Positions 45,617 through 55,098 of a stretch of 63,252 nucleotides of DNA are shown piece by piece (positions within the stretch are counted from its first letter, which is position 1; each line of letters starts with the position of its first letter). The notes below the pieces were generated by a model. It searched no databases. It saw only the letters and a program-made list of their open reading frames with translations, and was not told where the DNA came from. The position numbers were made by a program, and so were the translations under genes. The DNA lies in contig CAYSSG010000008.1 of assembly GCA_964433635.1 (NCBI GenBank), positions 1 through 63,252 of the forward strand, in the 5' to 3' direction. Source of the DNA: CAYSSG01 sp964433635 (GTDB lineage: Bacteria > Atribacterota > Phoenicimicrobiia > Phoenicimicrobiales > Stramentimicrobiaceae).

Positions 45617-46105
45617 ATGTTGCCATCCAATCAGAAGATGAACAATAACATAGAAAAAGTAGAAATTAAAGTTGCAAAAGAAAAGGACTGCAAGGATTTG
45701 CCTTTACCAAAAGCTGCTAGTAGATATGCTTCAGGGATTGATTTATATTCAGCGGAAAAAGATGTAGTGGAAATTGAGCAAGGAGAAAGAAAATTAATTA
45801 CAACGGGTATAAGAATTGCTCTGCCCAAAGGCTTTGAAGCACAAGTTCGACCCAGAAGCGGATTAGCCTATCGTCATGGTATTACTGTCCTGAACACCCC
45901 CGGAACGATTGATTCTGATTATCGAGGTGTGATTAAAATAATATTAATCAATCACGGACAGAATAAGTTCACTGTCAATCGGGGAGATCGTATTGCACAG
46001 CTGGTCATTCAAAAAATATATCATCCCGTTCTGATAGAAACAGAAGGATTAGATGACACTGTACGGGGTGAAGGTGGTTTTGGACATACCGGGATTAAAA
46101 CTTGA
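45617..46105 (+). CDS. dut: dUTP diphosphatase (dUTPase)
   Basis: Hydrolyses dUTP to dUMP, supplying thymidylate synthesis and keeping uracil out of DNA. All five trimeric-dUTPase motifs are visible: ASGIDLYSA (I), RPRSGLA (II), GTIDSDYRG (III), NRGDRIAQL (IV) and RGEGGFGHTG (V). ATG 45617 gives 162 residues; ATG 45638 gives 155 and is equally likely, since neither has a good ribosome site. The frame is open upstream into pnp, but that part is not dUTPase-like. Confidence 0.94.
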   Translation: MLPSNQKMNNNIEKVEIKVAKEKDCKDLPLPKAASRYASGIDLYSAEKDVVEIEQGERKLITTGIRIALPKGFEAQVRPRSGLAYRHGITVLNTPGTIDSDYRGVIKIILINHGQNKFTVNRGDRIAQLVIQKIYHPVLIETEGLDDTVRGEGGFGHTGIKT

Positions 46106-46162
46106 TCAATATTCTTTCCTTCAGTGATCTTTATTCAAAGGATAATACAGGTAAGGGAAACC

Positions 46163-46990
46163 ATGTACTACATTCTTTTAGGTTTAATTCAGGGTTTAAC
46201 TGAATTTCTGCCGGTCAGCAGTTCAGGCCATTTAGTGCTCAGCCAGTATCTATTTGGTATAGATATACCCGGTGTTGCTTTTGAAACATTTGTTCATTTT
46301 GGTACTGTATTAGCCGTTCTTTTTTTATTCAAAAAGAAAATTAAAGAGCTTATTGCAGCATTTTTGAAAAGCTTATCCTTCATTCTTAATCGAGAAAAAT
46401 TCATCAAGCACATTTCAGGGAACTATCAGTGTAAATTTGCCTGGTTATTATTATTAAGTACCATACCGGGAGCTGTAATCGGTTATTTTTTTCAACATAC
46501 AATAGAGCAATTATTCAGTAATCCGGTATTTACCGCTATCATGCTTATGATCACAGGGCTATGTCTTTATTTAACGGATAAGTTTTTCGTCCATGGGACA
46601 AAGACAATACGGGAGATGAATAGGACTGATGCCATGTTTATCGGTTTTGCACAGGCGCTGGCAATCATTCCCGGCATTTCCCGATCCGGTTTTACGATTA
46701 TGATGGGAATCAGTAGAAGATTGGAACGGAAATTTGCAGCTGAATATTCTTTTATTTTATCAATACCTATTATTCTCGGGGCTTCAATCTATAAGATTTC
46801 TGATATATTCCGTTTAAACATTAATGTACCATTATTGATTATTTCCGGATTTACCGCATTTTTAACCGGTTACTGGGCTATGATTTTTTTCACCAGGTTA
46901 TTATTAAACTTTAAGTTACGTTTTTTCAGTATTTATTTATGGACCATAGGATTGTTAGTACTCTTTCTTAATCTAAGCAGTTGGAAGTAA
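46163..46990 (+). CDS. uppP: Undecaprenyl-diphosphate phosphatase UppP (BacA)
   Basis: Integral membrane enzyme recycling undecaprenyl diphosphate, the carrier of cell-wall precursors. Both active-site motifs are present: QGLTEFLPVSSSGHL near the N-terminus and IIPGISRSGFTI near 180. About 8 membrane segments. ATG 46163 follows a GTAAGGGA-type site; 275 residues, normal length. Confidence 0.95.
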   Translation: MYYILLGLIQGLTEFLPVSSSGHLVLSQYLFGIDIPGVAFETFVHFGTVLAVLFLFKKKIKELIAAFLKSLSFILNREKFIKHISGNYQCKFAWLLLLSTIPGAVIGYFFQHTIEQLFSNPVFTAIMLMITGLCLYLTDKFFVHGTKTIREMNRTDAMFIGFAQALAIIPGISRSGFTIMMGISRRLERKFAAEYSFILSIPIILGASIYKISDIFRLNINVPLLIISGFTAFLTGYWAMIFFTRLLLNFKLRFFSIYLWTIGLLVLFLNLSSWK

Positions 46991-46991
46991 A

Positions 46992-49187
46992 ATGGAAATG
47001 GCAAAAAAGGAGAAAGCTGCTCATACAATTGAAAAAAAAGTTCTGGGTATCATACTCATTGTCTTTGCTGTCTACTATTTATTTTGTATTGTATATCCCA
47101 CCAGATGCCTTCCTTTTTTTATTTTCATAACCAATTATATTAACCAATTAATAGGATTGGGAAAATATTTTATTTTTCTATTTTTCATCTTAGAAGGAAT
47201 CTTCTTATTATTTAATATACATCTTCCAAATTTTTATAACAAAATATTTGGATTTACTGCTTTAATATTAATTATACTGGCCTTTATTCATTTAAGATTA
47301 ATCTTCCTTGACGGTGCCTATTCATTAGCAGGGGCCGGAGCTGGCGGTGGTCTCTACGGCTATTATCTGGCAAACTATCTCTATGGTTATTTTGGCTTAA
47401 CGGGAGCATATCTCTTTCTCATTGCCCTTGGTTTGATCGCCGTATTATTTATAACAGATGTTTCTTTTCTCTATATCTTTATTTTTTTGCTGAGAAGGAT
47501 AAAGGTCCTGGTAAGAACAATAATGTCAAAGCTGGAAACAGGATCAATCGTATTACCCAAAAAGGAACAGAAACAATCTATCACTATCTATTCGGATAGA
47601 CAGGAAGAGAAGGGAAAAAAGCCTGAACCTATCTTCAGAAAACCGACTCCTCTGAAAACCGAGAAGCAGGGAACACCTATACAGGAGAAAATAGAATTTC
47701 ACACGAAAAATGATTTAAAAGAAAAGAGAGGGATAGAACAGCAATATGTTATCCCTCCCATCCATCTGCTGAATGATGTAAAAAGAGAACACAGGACCAG
47801 AGGTCAGGAGAAAATAAGAAGCAATATTGATCTGCTACAGAAAACATTAGACAACTTCAGTATTAATGGTGAAGTTACAGGTGCTACCCAAGGGCCAACA
47901 GTAACAAGATATGAAATTCAACCGGCACCGGGAGTAAAGGTATCTAAGATCACCAATCTAAGTAATGATATTGCTCTGGCTTTTGGTTCAGCTTCGGTAA
48001 GAATTGAAGCACCGATTCCGGGGAAAAATGCTATCGGAATTGAGATACCCAACCGGGATAAAGATACTGTACTGTTAAGGGAAATCATTGAAGCAAGTGA
48101 TTTTCAAAATAACGTTCATATTCTACCTATCGCTCTGGGCAAGGATATCGGAGGTAAGAATATCATTGCTGATCTGGTTGATTTGCCCCACTTACTGATA
48201 GCCGGCTCTACCGGGTCAGGGAAGAGCGTCTGTCTGAATTCCATCATCTTAAGCCTCATCTATCGGTTCGGACCGGATATGGTTAAATTTATCATGGTTG
48301 ACCCCAAAAGGGTAGAATTGAATGTCTATAACGGTATACCCCATCTTGTCATTCCCATTGTCACCAACACCAAGAAGGTGGATAAAGTATTAAGCTGGGC
48401 TATATCCGAAATGGAAAGTCGTTTTAAATTATTTGCCGAGGTTGGTGTTCGAAATTTAAAAGGATACCACGATTACATTAAAAGTGTGAAATCGGATGAA
48501 CAGAATCTACCCTATATTGTCATTATTATTGATGAATTGGCAGATTTAATGCTTTCTTCTCCGGTCAAAGTTGAGGAATATTTGTGCAGATTAGCTCAAA
48601 TGACAAGAGCAACAGGTATACACCTTATCATTGCCACCCAGAGACCATCTGTTGATATTATTACCGGTTCAATCAAGATTAATTTTCCTTCCCGGATTGC
48701 CTTTGCAGTTTCTACTCAGGTCGACTCACGGACTATTCTGGATGTTAATGGAGCAGAAAAACTATTAGGAAATGGTGATATGCTCTTTTCACCTATCAAT
48801 GCTCCAAAACCAATCCGTGCCCAGGGTTCTTATGTCTCAGAAAGAGAGATTAAGGATATTGTTTCTTTCCTGGAAAATAATGGACCTGAACCGGAATATC
48901 AGGACCATATTTTTGATCATAAAAATGACCAGGATGATGACAAAGAAGAAGAGAATGAAGAAGAAGAAGATGAATTATTTGAAGAAGCAGTGGAAACCAT
49001 CATTCATAATCACCAGGCTTCAATATCCATCCTGCAGAGGAAATTAAGAATTGGTTATACACGAGCCGCACGTTTGATTGACTTAATGGAAAAGAGAGGG
49101 ATGGTCGGACCCTATGATGGACGCAATCCCAGAAAAATATTATTTTCTAAGGATGATTTTTTATCCCGAAATAATACCGATGAGTAA
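46992..49187 (+). CDS. ftsK: DNA translocase FtsK/SpoIIIE
   Basis: Septal DNA pump for chromosome segregation. Four or five N-terminal membrane helices (about 20-175), a short charged linker, then the motor domain with Walker A GSTGSGKS (405-412) and Walker B IIIDELADLM. ATQRPSVDIITG follows. The gamma winged-helix domain is at the end (ISILQRKLRIGYTRAARLIDLMEKRG, in pieces), after an E/D-rich spacer. The 731 residues are like Bacillus SpoIIIE (787), shorter than E. coli. Starts 1 bp after uppP. Confidence 0.96.
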   Translation: MEMAKKEKAAHTIEKKVLGIILIVFAVYYLFCIVYPTRCLPFFIFITNYINQLIGLGKYFIFLFFILEGIFLLFNIHLPNFYNKIFGFTALILIILAFIHLRLIFLDGAYSLAGAGAGGGLYGYYLANYLYGYFGLTGAYLFLIALGLIAVLFITDVSFLYIFIFLLRRIKVLVRTIMSKLETGSIVLPKKEQKQSITIYSDRQEEKGKKPEPIFRKPTPLKTEKQGTPIQEKIEFHTKNDLKEKRGIEQQYVIPPIHLLNDVKREHRTRGQEKIRSNIDLLQKTLDNFSINGEVTGATQGPTVTRYEIQPAPGVKVSKITNLSNDIALAFGSASVRIEAPIPGKNAIGIEIPNRDKDTVLLREIIEASDFQNNVHILPIALGKDIGGKNIIADLVDLPHLLIAGSTGSGKSVCLNSIILSLIYRFGPDMVKFIMVDPKRVELNVYNGIPHLVIPIVTNTKKVDKVLSWAISEMESRFKLFAEVGVRNLKGYHDYIKSVKSDEQNLPYIVIIIDELADLMLSSPVKVEEYLCRLAQMTRATGIHLIIATQRPSVDIITGSIKINFPSRIAFAVSTQVDSRTILDVNGAEKLLGNGDMLFSPINAPKPIRAQGSYVSEREIKDIVSFLENNGPEPEYQDHIFDHKNDQDDDKEEENEEEEDELFEEAVETIIHNHQASISILQRKLRIGYTRAARLIDLMEKRGMVGPYDGRNPRKILFSKDDFLSRNNTDE

Positions 49188-49394
49188 AAAAGAAATTAAA
49201 TGATTTACATTGAATAATCAAACAGAACGTATTATTATATAATAGTAAGCAGTTCCATATTATGTCAGAAATGATAGCTGATTATGCTTCTAAATCAAAA
49301 GAATTAATGAAAGGGGGATTGATATCATTTCCATAAATTCTGTTATCTATCTTCAATAGTCTTTAAAATATTAGGGAGGAGTAAAATAATTAAA

Positions 49395-50450
49395 ATGAAA
49401 ACCATTTTTATAAGAATGATTATTGTTCTGGTTGCGGTAGCTTTATTCTTTTCCGTTACGGGAATACAGTGTATAGCTCAGAGTGATGTTACTGTAGGTT
49501 TAGTATTTGACATTGGTGGGAAGGGAGATAAATCATTTAATGATTCTGCTTCCCGGGGATTAACCTGGGCAGCGGATGATTTTGGAATCAAGAGAATCGA
49601 GTTGGAACCGGGTGCAGATGCTGATAGAGAAGTGAACCTGAGAAATCTGGCTGCGATCGGGTATGATTTAATCATCGGGGTAGGCTTCTTATTTGAAGAC
49701 AGTATCAGGACAGTTTCTGATGAGTTTCCGGATACTAAATTTGCGATCGTTGATGGATTTGTGCCAGATAAGCCCAATGTAGTTTCTTTAAGTTTTGCAG
49801 AACACGAAGGTTCCTTCCTGGTTGGCATGATTGCCGGTTTGAAGGCACTTCAGGATGGAAAAGATACGGTTGGATTCGTCGGGGGGATGAATGTACCTTT
49901 GATTCAAAAATTCGAAGCCGGTTACATCGCTGGCGTTAAATATGCCTACCCGGATTGTAAGCTTCTGTCAGCATATGCCGGTGATACCCCGACCGCTTTT
50001 GCAGATCCGGTAAAAGGTAAGGAGCTTGCATTATCTCAGTTTGATAACGGAGCCCACATTATCTTCCATGCTGCAGGTTTAACCGGTGCCGGTGTCTTTG
50101 AGGCAGGGAAAGAGAGAAAAAAATTCGTTATTGGTGTAGATTCCAATCAGAACTACCTGGGATTCATTGATGAAACCGGTGAAAACTACGGATTAACCAG
50201 TATGCTGAAACAGGTTGATGTCTCGGTCTACCTGACAGTAAAATCAGTTGTGGAAGGCAATTTTGTACCTGGTGTAAGGTTATTTGACTTATCAACTGAG
50301 GTTGAAGTCGATGGTATAAAATATAATGGCGTTGGATATGCTATGGATACGTATAATGAGGATCTGATTACCGATGAAATGATTCAAAAAGTAGAAGAGG
50401 CAAAGGTAAAAATTATCAGTGGTGAGATTGCAGTTCCTGCAGAATTATAA
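49395..50450 (+). CDS. BMP family (PnrA/Med-like) substrate-binding protein
   Basis: Extracytoplasmic binding protein of a nucleoside-type ABC importer. GLVFDIGGKGDKSFNDSA is the BMP signature, and EHEGSFLVGMIAG and VGFVGGMNVPLI follow. The signal peptide is about 28 residues (hydrophobic run IIVLVAVALFF), but the region before its only cysteine (TGIQC) does not make a lipobox. This suggests a soluble periplasmic protein. GGAGG (49375-49379) is 15 nt from ATG 49395; an in-frame ATT at 49389 is 9 nt away. Nucleoside specificity is inferred from family and neighbours. The 207-bp upstream gap holds a TATAAT at 49238-49243 without a clear -35. Confidence 0.9.
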   Translation: MKTIFIRMIIVLVAVALFFSVTGIQCIAQSDVTVGLVFDIGGKGDKSFNDSASRGLTWAADDFGIKRIELEPGADADREVNLRNLAAIGYDLIIGVGFLFEDSIRTVSDEFPDTKFAIVDGFVPDKPNVVSLSFAEHEGSFLVGMIAGLKALQDGKDTVGFVGGMNVPLIQKFEAGYIAGVKYAYPDCKLLSAYAGDTPTAFADPVKGKELALSQFDNGAHIIFHAAGLTGAGVFEAGKERKKFVIGVDSNQNYLGFIDETGENYGLTSMLKQVDVSVYLTVKSVVEGNFVPGVRLFDLSTEVEVDGIKYNGVGYAMDTYNEDLITDEMIQKVEEAKVKIISGEIAVPAEL

Positions 50451-50459
50451 AAGAATATC

Positions 50460-50524
50460 TGATCATCAGGAAATGCATTTTGATAGGTAAAGGTAGATCT
50501 TGCATTTCCTGATGATCACTGTTT
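50460..50524 (+). terminator. Perfect 18-bp inverted repeat after the BMP gene
   Basis: The 18 bases at 50460-50477 are exactly inverted at 50501-50518, with a 23-nt loop, followed by CTGTTTTTA. It most likely stabilises the binding-protein mRNA and partially terminates, giving more binding protein than transporter. Confidence 0.75.
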
Positions 50525-50595
50525 TTATATTTATAATTAAATATCAATAATTCATATCATTAGTGATTTATAAAGAGACTTCGGAGAATGATAAA

Positions 50596-52134
50596 TTGGC
50601 TGAAAATATGCTGGAAATGAAAAATATATCAAAACGCTTTCCACTGGTCAAGGCAAATGACCGGGTGAACTTTACTGTGAAAAAAGGTGAAATACACGCC
50701 CTGGTAGGAGAAAATGGTGCCGGTAAAAGTACATTGATGAGTATACTGTATGGACTTTACCAGGCAGATGAAGGCGAAATATTCATCGATGGAAAGAAGG
50801 TAAGTATTCCCAATCCCAATAAGGCGATCGAATTGAAAATCGGTATGGTTCATCAACATTTCATGCTGGTTCCTCCTTTAACAATCACTGAAAATGTAAT
50901 ACTGGGTATGGAACCCAGAAAAAACCATTTCTTTACCAATACCCAAAAGGCTGCCCAGGAAATTAAAGAACTCTCGGAAAATTATGGCTTTAAGATTGAT
51001 CCCTGGGCAAAAATTGAAGATGTCTCAGTTGGAATCCAGCAGAGAGTTGAAATTATAAAGGTACTTTATCGTGGAGCTGAAATCCTGATATTGGATGAGC
51101 CGACTGCCGTGCTAACTCCTCAGGAAGTCGATGAATTGTTTAAAATACTCAATTCATTGAAAGAGAAGGGGAAGACCATTATTTTTATTACCCATAAGCT
51201 CAATGAAGTCATGGATGTTTCTGATCAGGTAACTGTTATGAGAAATGGTAAAGTCGTTGGTATGATGAGAACTGCAGATACCAATACCTCAGAGATAGCA
51301 AACCTGATGGTAGGTAGAGAAGTGCTTTTAGAAACTGAAAAAAAGGAACAAAAAGCCGGTAAAGTTGTCTTGCGACTGGAAAGTATTCATGTTTTAAATC
51401 AGAAAAAATTCCCCGTATTAATAGATATTAATCTTACGATTAAAGAAGGACAGATACTTGGCATTGCCGGTGTAGAAGGGAATGGTCAGACAGAGTTAGT
51501 TGAAATCATTACAGGCCTCAGACCAGTGTCCAGTGGCAATATCTTCCTCTATGAGCAGGATATAACCAATTTGAATCCTAGAGAGATAAGGGAGTTGAAC
51601 ATTGCCCATATTCCTGAAGACCGAAGGAAAAGAGGAATCATCTCTGAGTATTCTGTCGCTGATAATCTTATACTGGGGATGCATTACCGTTCACCTTTCA
51701 GCAGAGGTATGTCTCTTAACTTTCCAGCAATCAAACGTCATGCTGATCAATTAATTTCTGACTATGATGTTCGTCCCGCGGATAAAGATAACCTCTTGAA
51801 ATCCTTGTCGGGGGGGAATCAACAGAAAGTGATTGTTGCCCGGGAATTTCATGGCGAACCTATCCTGCTTATTGCCTCTCAGCCCACAAGGGGGCTGGAT
51901 GTCGGTTCCATTGAATTTGTACACAATCAATTGCTGAAGGCGAGAAGCAATGGCAAGGCGATCCTGCTGGTTTCGGCGGAACTGGATGAAATATTGTCGC
52001 TGAGCGATATGATTGCTGTCATTTATGAAGGTCGAATCGTAGAAGTTATAAGTTCTGAAAAAGTTGATATAAAAAGATTAGGGTTGCTGATGACTGGAGC
52101 TTCACAGAATAAAATCGTTCAAGATAAAGTATAA
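50596..52134 (+). CDS. Nucleoside-type ABC importer, tandem ATP-binding protein
   Basis: Two ABC domains fused. The first has GENGAGKST, DEPTAVLTP and the weak signature VSVGIQQR. The second has a degenerate Walker A (GVEGNGQTEL) and the strong LSGGNQQK. This sugar/nucleoside (RbsA-like, NupA/YufO) layout is typical of BMP-linked systems. TTG 50596 is chosen since CGGAG (50582-50586) is 9 nt upstream; the frame is open from 50563 without a site. 512 residues. It works with the two permeases downstream. Confidence 0.92.
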   Translation: MAENMLEMKNISKRFPLVKANDRVNFTVKKGEIHALVGENGAGKSTLMSILYGLYQADEGEIFIDGKKVSIPNPNKAIELKIGMVHQHFMLVPPLTITENVILGMEPRKNHFFTNTQKAAQEIKELSENYGFKIDPWAKIEDVSVGIQQRVEIIKVLYRGAEILILDEPTAVLTPQEVDELFKILNSLKEKGKTIIFITHKLNEVMDVSDQVTVMRNGKVVGMMRTADTNTSEIANLMVGREVLLETEKKEQKAGKVVLRLESIHVLNQKKFPVLIDINLTIKEGQILGIAGVEGNGQTELVEIITGLRPVSSGNIFLYEQDITNLNPREIRELNIAHIPEDRRKRGIISEYSVADNLILGMHYRSPFSRGMSLNFPAIKRHADQLISDYDVRPADKDNLLKSLSGGNQQKVIVAREFHGEPILLIASQPTRGLDVGSIEFVHNQLLKARSNGKAILLVSAELDEILSLSDMIAVIYEGRIVEVISSEKVDIKRLGLLMTGASQNKIVQDKV

Positions 52135-52152
52135 CCTAAATAGCTGGAGCAT

Positions 52153-53283
52153 TTGAATCATATGAATCAAAAGAGTAATCTATTCTATTCTATTCTAGAA
52201 AAAATAACCCCATTCATTGCGATTGCTGGCGCTCTTCTGATCGGTTCTATTGTTATCCTGCTGATTGGGGAAGACCCCGTGCAAGTTTATAAAATGATGT
52301 TCGGGCTGGCAATCGGCAGTCGTGACGGCTGGGGAAATGTTCTTTTCAGGGCTACCCCTTTAATCTTTACCGGGCTGGCTGTAGCCTTTGCTTTTCGTTG
52401 CGGTCTTTTTAACATTGGGGGAGAAGGACAGGTTTATGTAGGCGCTTTTCTGGCTGCCTATGTTGGATTCACATTCACCAATCTACCGGCAGTCGTTCTG
52501 ATTCCTTTAACGATTATTGCTGCTGCTGCAGGTGGAGGGTTATGGGCATTTATTCCTGGTTTTTTAAGAGCAAAGACCGGTGTTCATGAAGTGATTGTAA
52601 CCATTATGATGAACTGGATTGCCTCATCACTGACTTTTTACCTGGCCTTAGTCTATAAAGCGCCTGCTACAGAAGCGATGAAGGCTGCCGGAGTCCAGCA
52701 GATGATTCCCCACACCAGTGAAATCGCTGAGGCAGCCCGTTTACCAAGGATTGCTACGATATTATCCTCGTTGAATATTGAATTTCCCTCTCATAATCCC
52801 TTGAATGTATCCTTTTTTATCGCAATCATTGCCGCCCTTCTGGTTTACTATCTATTATGGAAGACAAGTTTAGGGTATGAAATCAGGGCAGTCGGACATA
52901 ATCCGATGGCTTCTGAATATGCAGGAATTAATATTTCCAGGAATATTATTCTGGCAATGGTCATTAGCGGTGCTTTGGCAGGACTGGTTGGTACAAATGA
53001 AGTAATGGGTTATAAATTCAGATGGCGTCAGGAATTATTTACAAGTTTAGGTTTTAACGGGATTGCGGTCGCTCTGTTAGGTAAAAATCATCCTTTGGGT
53101 GTCGTGCTGGCGGCAATCCTATTTGGTATTTTATCCTATGGAGGGGCACTGGTCAATATATTTACTGCCGGGAAAATTCCCCGGGAATTAATCATGGTAA
53201 TTCAGGCTGTCATTGTCATCCTGGTCGTTGTCGCTGATGAAATTGTGAAACGTCTTATTCTCAGGAGGAAATCAGAATCATGA
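52153..53283 (+). CDS. ABC importer permease 1 (BPD_transp_2 family, nucleoside-type)
   Basis: About 9-10 membrane helices. FRCGLFNIGGEGQVYVGAF and GHNPMASEYAGI are the BPD_transp_2 (RbsC/NupP-like) signatures. TTG 52153 lies 3 nt and ATG 52162 lies 12 nt after TGGAG, so start is open (376 or 373 residues). Overlaps the next permease by 4 bp. Confidence 0.9.
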   Translation: MNHMNQKSNLFYSILEKITPFIAIAGALLIGSIVILLIGEDPVQVYKMMFGLAIGSRDGWGNVLFRATPLIFTGLAVAFAFRCGLFNIGGEGQVYVGAFLAAYVGFTFTNLPAVVLIPLTIIAAAAGGGLWAFIPGFLRAKTGVHEVIVTIMMNWIASSLTFYLALVYKAPATEAMKAAGVQQMIPHTSEIAEAARLPRIATILSSLNIEFPSHNPLNVSFFIAIIAALLVYYLLWKTSLGYEIRAVGHNPMASEYAGINISRNIILAMVISGALAGLVGTNEVMGYKFRWRQELFTSLGFNGIAVALLGKNHPLGVVLAAILFGILSYGGALVNIFTAGKIPRELIMVIQAVIVILVVVADEIVKRLILRRKSES

Positions 53284-54224
53284 TAGCAAGTATTCTAAAT
53301 GCTGATTTTTTTGCTTCTGTTATACGGATTGCCATTCCTTTAGCATTAGCCGGTTTGGGAGGGGTCTATACCGAAAAATCCGGTGTTATTAATATTGGAT
53401 TGGAGGGCATGATGTTAACCGGTGCCTTTACTGCTGTCGCGGCAACAAATTTCTCACATAATCCCTGGGTAGGGATTTTATTTGCTGTTATAGCAGGAAT
53501 CCTGCTGGGATTGATTCATGCGGTCGTTACAGTTTCCTTTAAAGCAAATCAGATTGTCAGCGGAGTGGCAATCAATCTATTTGCCAGTGGAATTACAGTC
53601 TTCTTAAGCTGGCTCTGGTTCCAAGAGACACAGATCATGGCAGTCGAAAGGCTTCCAATCTGGGGCTTTGCGGTTCCCCAATCTGGAGAGACATCATCGA
53701 TTGTTCGTAACCTTATTGTTATCTTTGCACATCATTCACCCATGGTATACTTTGCTGTTTTAATTGTGTTTCTTTCTCATATCATTATCTTCAAAACACC
53801 TTTTGGTTTAAGGATGCGTTCTGTGGGAGAATATCCTCAAGCAGCAGATACCCTTGGTGTCAATGTTGTTAATATGCGCTATATTGCTGTAATGGCATCA
53901 GGAGCTTTAGCTGGTCTGGCGGGCTCATTTCTTTCGCTTGAGCAGGCTCATTTTTTTGTAAAAGAGATGAGCGGAGGCAGAGGCTTTATTGCCCTGGCAG
54001 CAATGATTTTTGGCAAATGGACTCCCCTGGGTACAGCTGGTGCTGCCTTGCTATTTGGTGTAGGAGAAGCACTGGCTATCAGATTACAGGGAATTTTTAC
54101 CATACCGGTTCAATTTATCAATATGGTTCCTTATCTGCTTGCTGTATTTGTCTTAGTGAGCGCTATTGGAAGAGCTTCTGCCCCGGCAGCTGACGGAATT
54201 CCCTATGAAAAGGAAATTGTTTGA
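53280..54224 (+). CDS. ABC importer permease 2 (BPD_transp_2 family, nucleoside-type)
   Basis: Partner permease, about 8 membrane helices. GGVYTEKSGVINIGLEGMML and GEYPQAADTLGV are NupQ-like signatures. 314 residues. ATG overlaps the stop of permease 1. AGGAGG lies in the upstream gene end. Confidence 0.91.
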   Translation: MIASILNADFFASVIRIAIPLALAGLGGVYTEKSGVINIGLEGMMLTGAFTAVAATNFSHNPWVGILFAVIAGILLGLIHAVVTVSFKANQIVSGVAINLFASGITVFLSWLWFQETQIMAVERLPIWGFAVPQSGETSSIVRNLIVIFAHHSPMVYFAVLIVFLSHIIIFKTPFGLRMRSVGEYPQAADTLGVNVVNMRYIAVMASGALAGLAGSFLSLEQAHFFVKEMSGGRGFIALAAMIFGKWTPLGTAGAALLFGVGEALAIRLQGIFTIPVQFINMVPYLLAVFVLVSAIGRASAPAADGIPYEKEIV

Positions 54225-54249
54225 AATAATTAGGAGTATTAATAAAAAA

Positions 54250-55095
54250 ATGAAGGAAATCGGAGAATATTTAAAAAACAGAAGACTGGAATTAGGAATA
54301 TCACTGGAAGATGCTGAACAGTTCCTGAAGATCAGAAAGAAATATCTGATCGCCATTGAAGAGGGTGATGAAAGCGTGCTTCCCGGTAGAACTTATTTTG
54401 TGGGATACTTGAGAAATTATGCCAATTATCTGGAAGCAGATCCAGAATCTATTGATCAGCTTCTGCAAAAAACCGAGCAGAAACCTCAGATTGTGGAAGA
54501 TGAGCAGATAAGTAAAAGAAGAAAACCGGGAAAGTATAAGGGTCCTGAGAAGAGAAAATATCGCATTAGAAAAGAAAAGAAACCCCTTAATTTTCTTCCT
54601 TTATTAAAATTTGCTGGAATGCTCATCGTGATTGCAGGTCTTGTCTTTGTTATAAGTCAATTTTTACAGAGAATGAACCAACCGCCCGTAAAGATATTGG
54701 AAGAAGAGGCAAGCCCCGGTGATGCTCTTATTATTGAAGAAGAGAAATCACTGGAACAGGAACTGCTTGAAATAGCAGAGGAGAATATTCAGAGCGAAGT
54801 CATTGCTGAGGAGCCTGTTGTCAATTTGTTGGAGCCATTGCCTGATTTTAAGCCAATTCAAATCACTGCTGTTGAACCAAACTGGATTAAAATCATGCAG
54901 GATGATGAAGTGTTATTTGAAAGTATCATTTCTTCATCAGAAGAAATAATCATCAGGTCAGATGGACAGATCTCAGTTTTAACGAATCGTTCTGATAGCA
55001 TCAGTGTTTCTTATGATGGTCAAATCATTGAACCACAGCCTTCTGACAAAGATCCTCTGGTAGTCTATCAGATCATTCCAGTAAATAATAACTGA
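54250..55095 (+). CDS. rodZ: RodZ-like membrane-anchored helix-turn-helix protein
   Basis: N-terminal HTH_25 domain (IGEYLKNRRLELGISLEDAEQFLKIRKKYLIAIEEG in pieces, YFVGYLRNYANYLEAD). A K/R-rich stretch follows, then one membrane helix (about 143-162) and an outer part with a DUF4115-like end (ITAVEPNWIKIMQDDEVLFE). This is the RodZ/YmfM layout, a link between MreB and cell shape. ATG 54250 gives 281 residues; AGGAG is 13 nt upstream, a long gap. The frame is open further back into the permease. mreB is not in this window. Confidence 0.87.
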   Translation: MKEIGEYLKNRRLELGISLEDAEQFLKIRKKYLIAIEEGDESVLPGRTYFVGYLRNYANYLEADPESIDQLLQKTEQKPQIVEDEQISKRRKPGKYKGPEKRKYRIRKEKKPLNFLPLLKFAGMLIVIAGLVFVISQFLQRMNQPPVKILEEEASPGDALIIEEEKSLEQELLEIAEENIQSEVIAEEPVVNLLEPLPDFKPIQITAVEPNWIKIMQDDEVLFESIISSSEEIIIRSDGQISVLTNRSDSISVSYDGQIIEPQPSDKDPLVVYQIIPVNNN

Positions 55096-55098
55096 AAA

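Noticed and set aside
49188..49394. Purine riboswitch before the BMP nucleoside importer
   Set aside because: I looked for the conserved purine aptamer core and saw none; the region is AT-rich without a matching fold.
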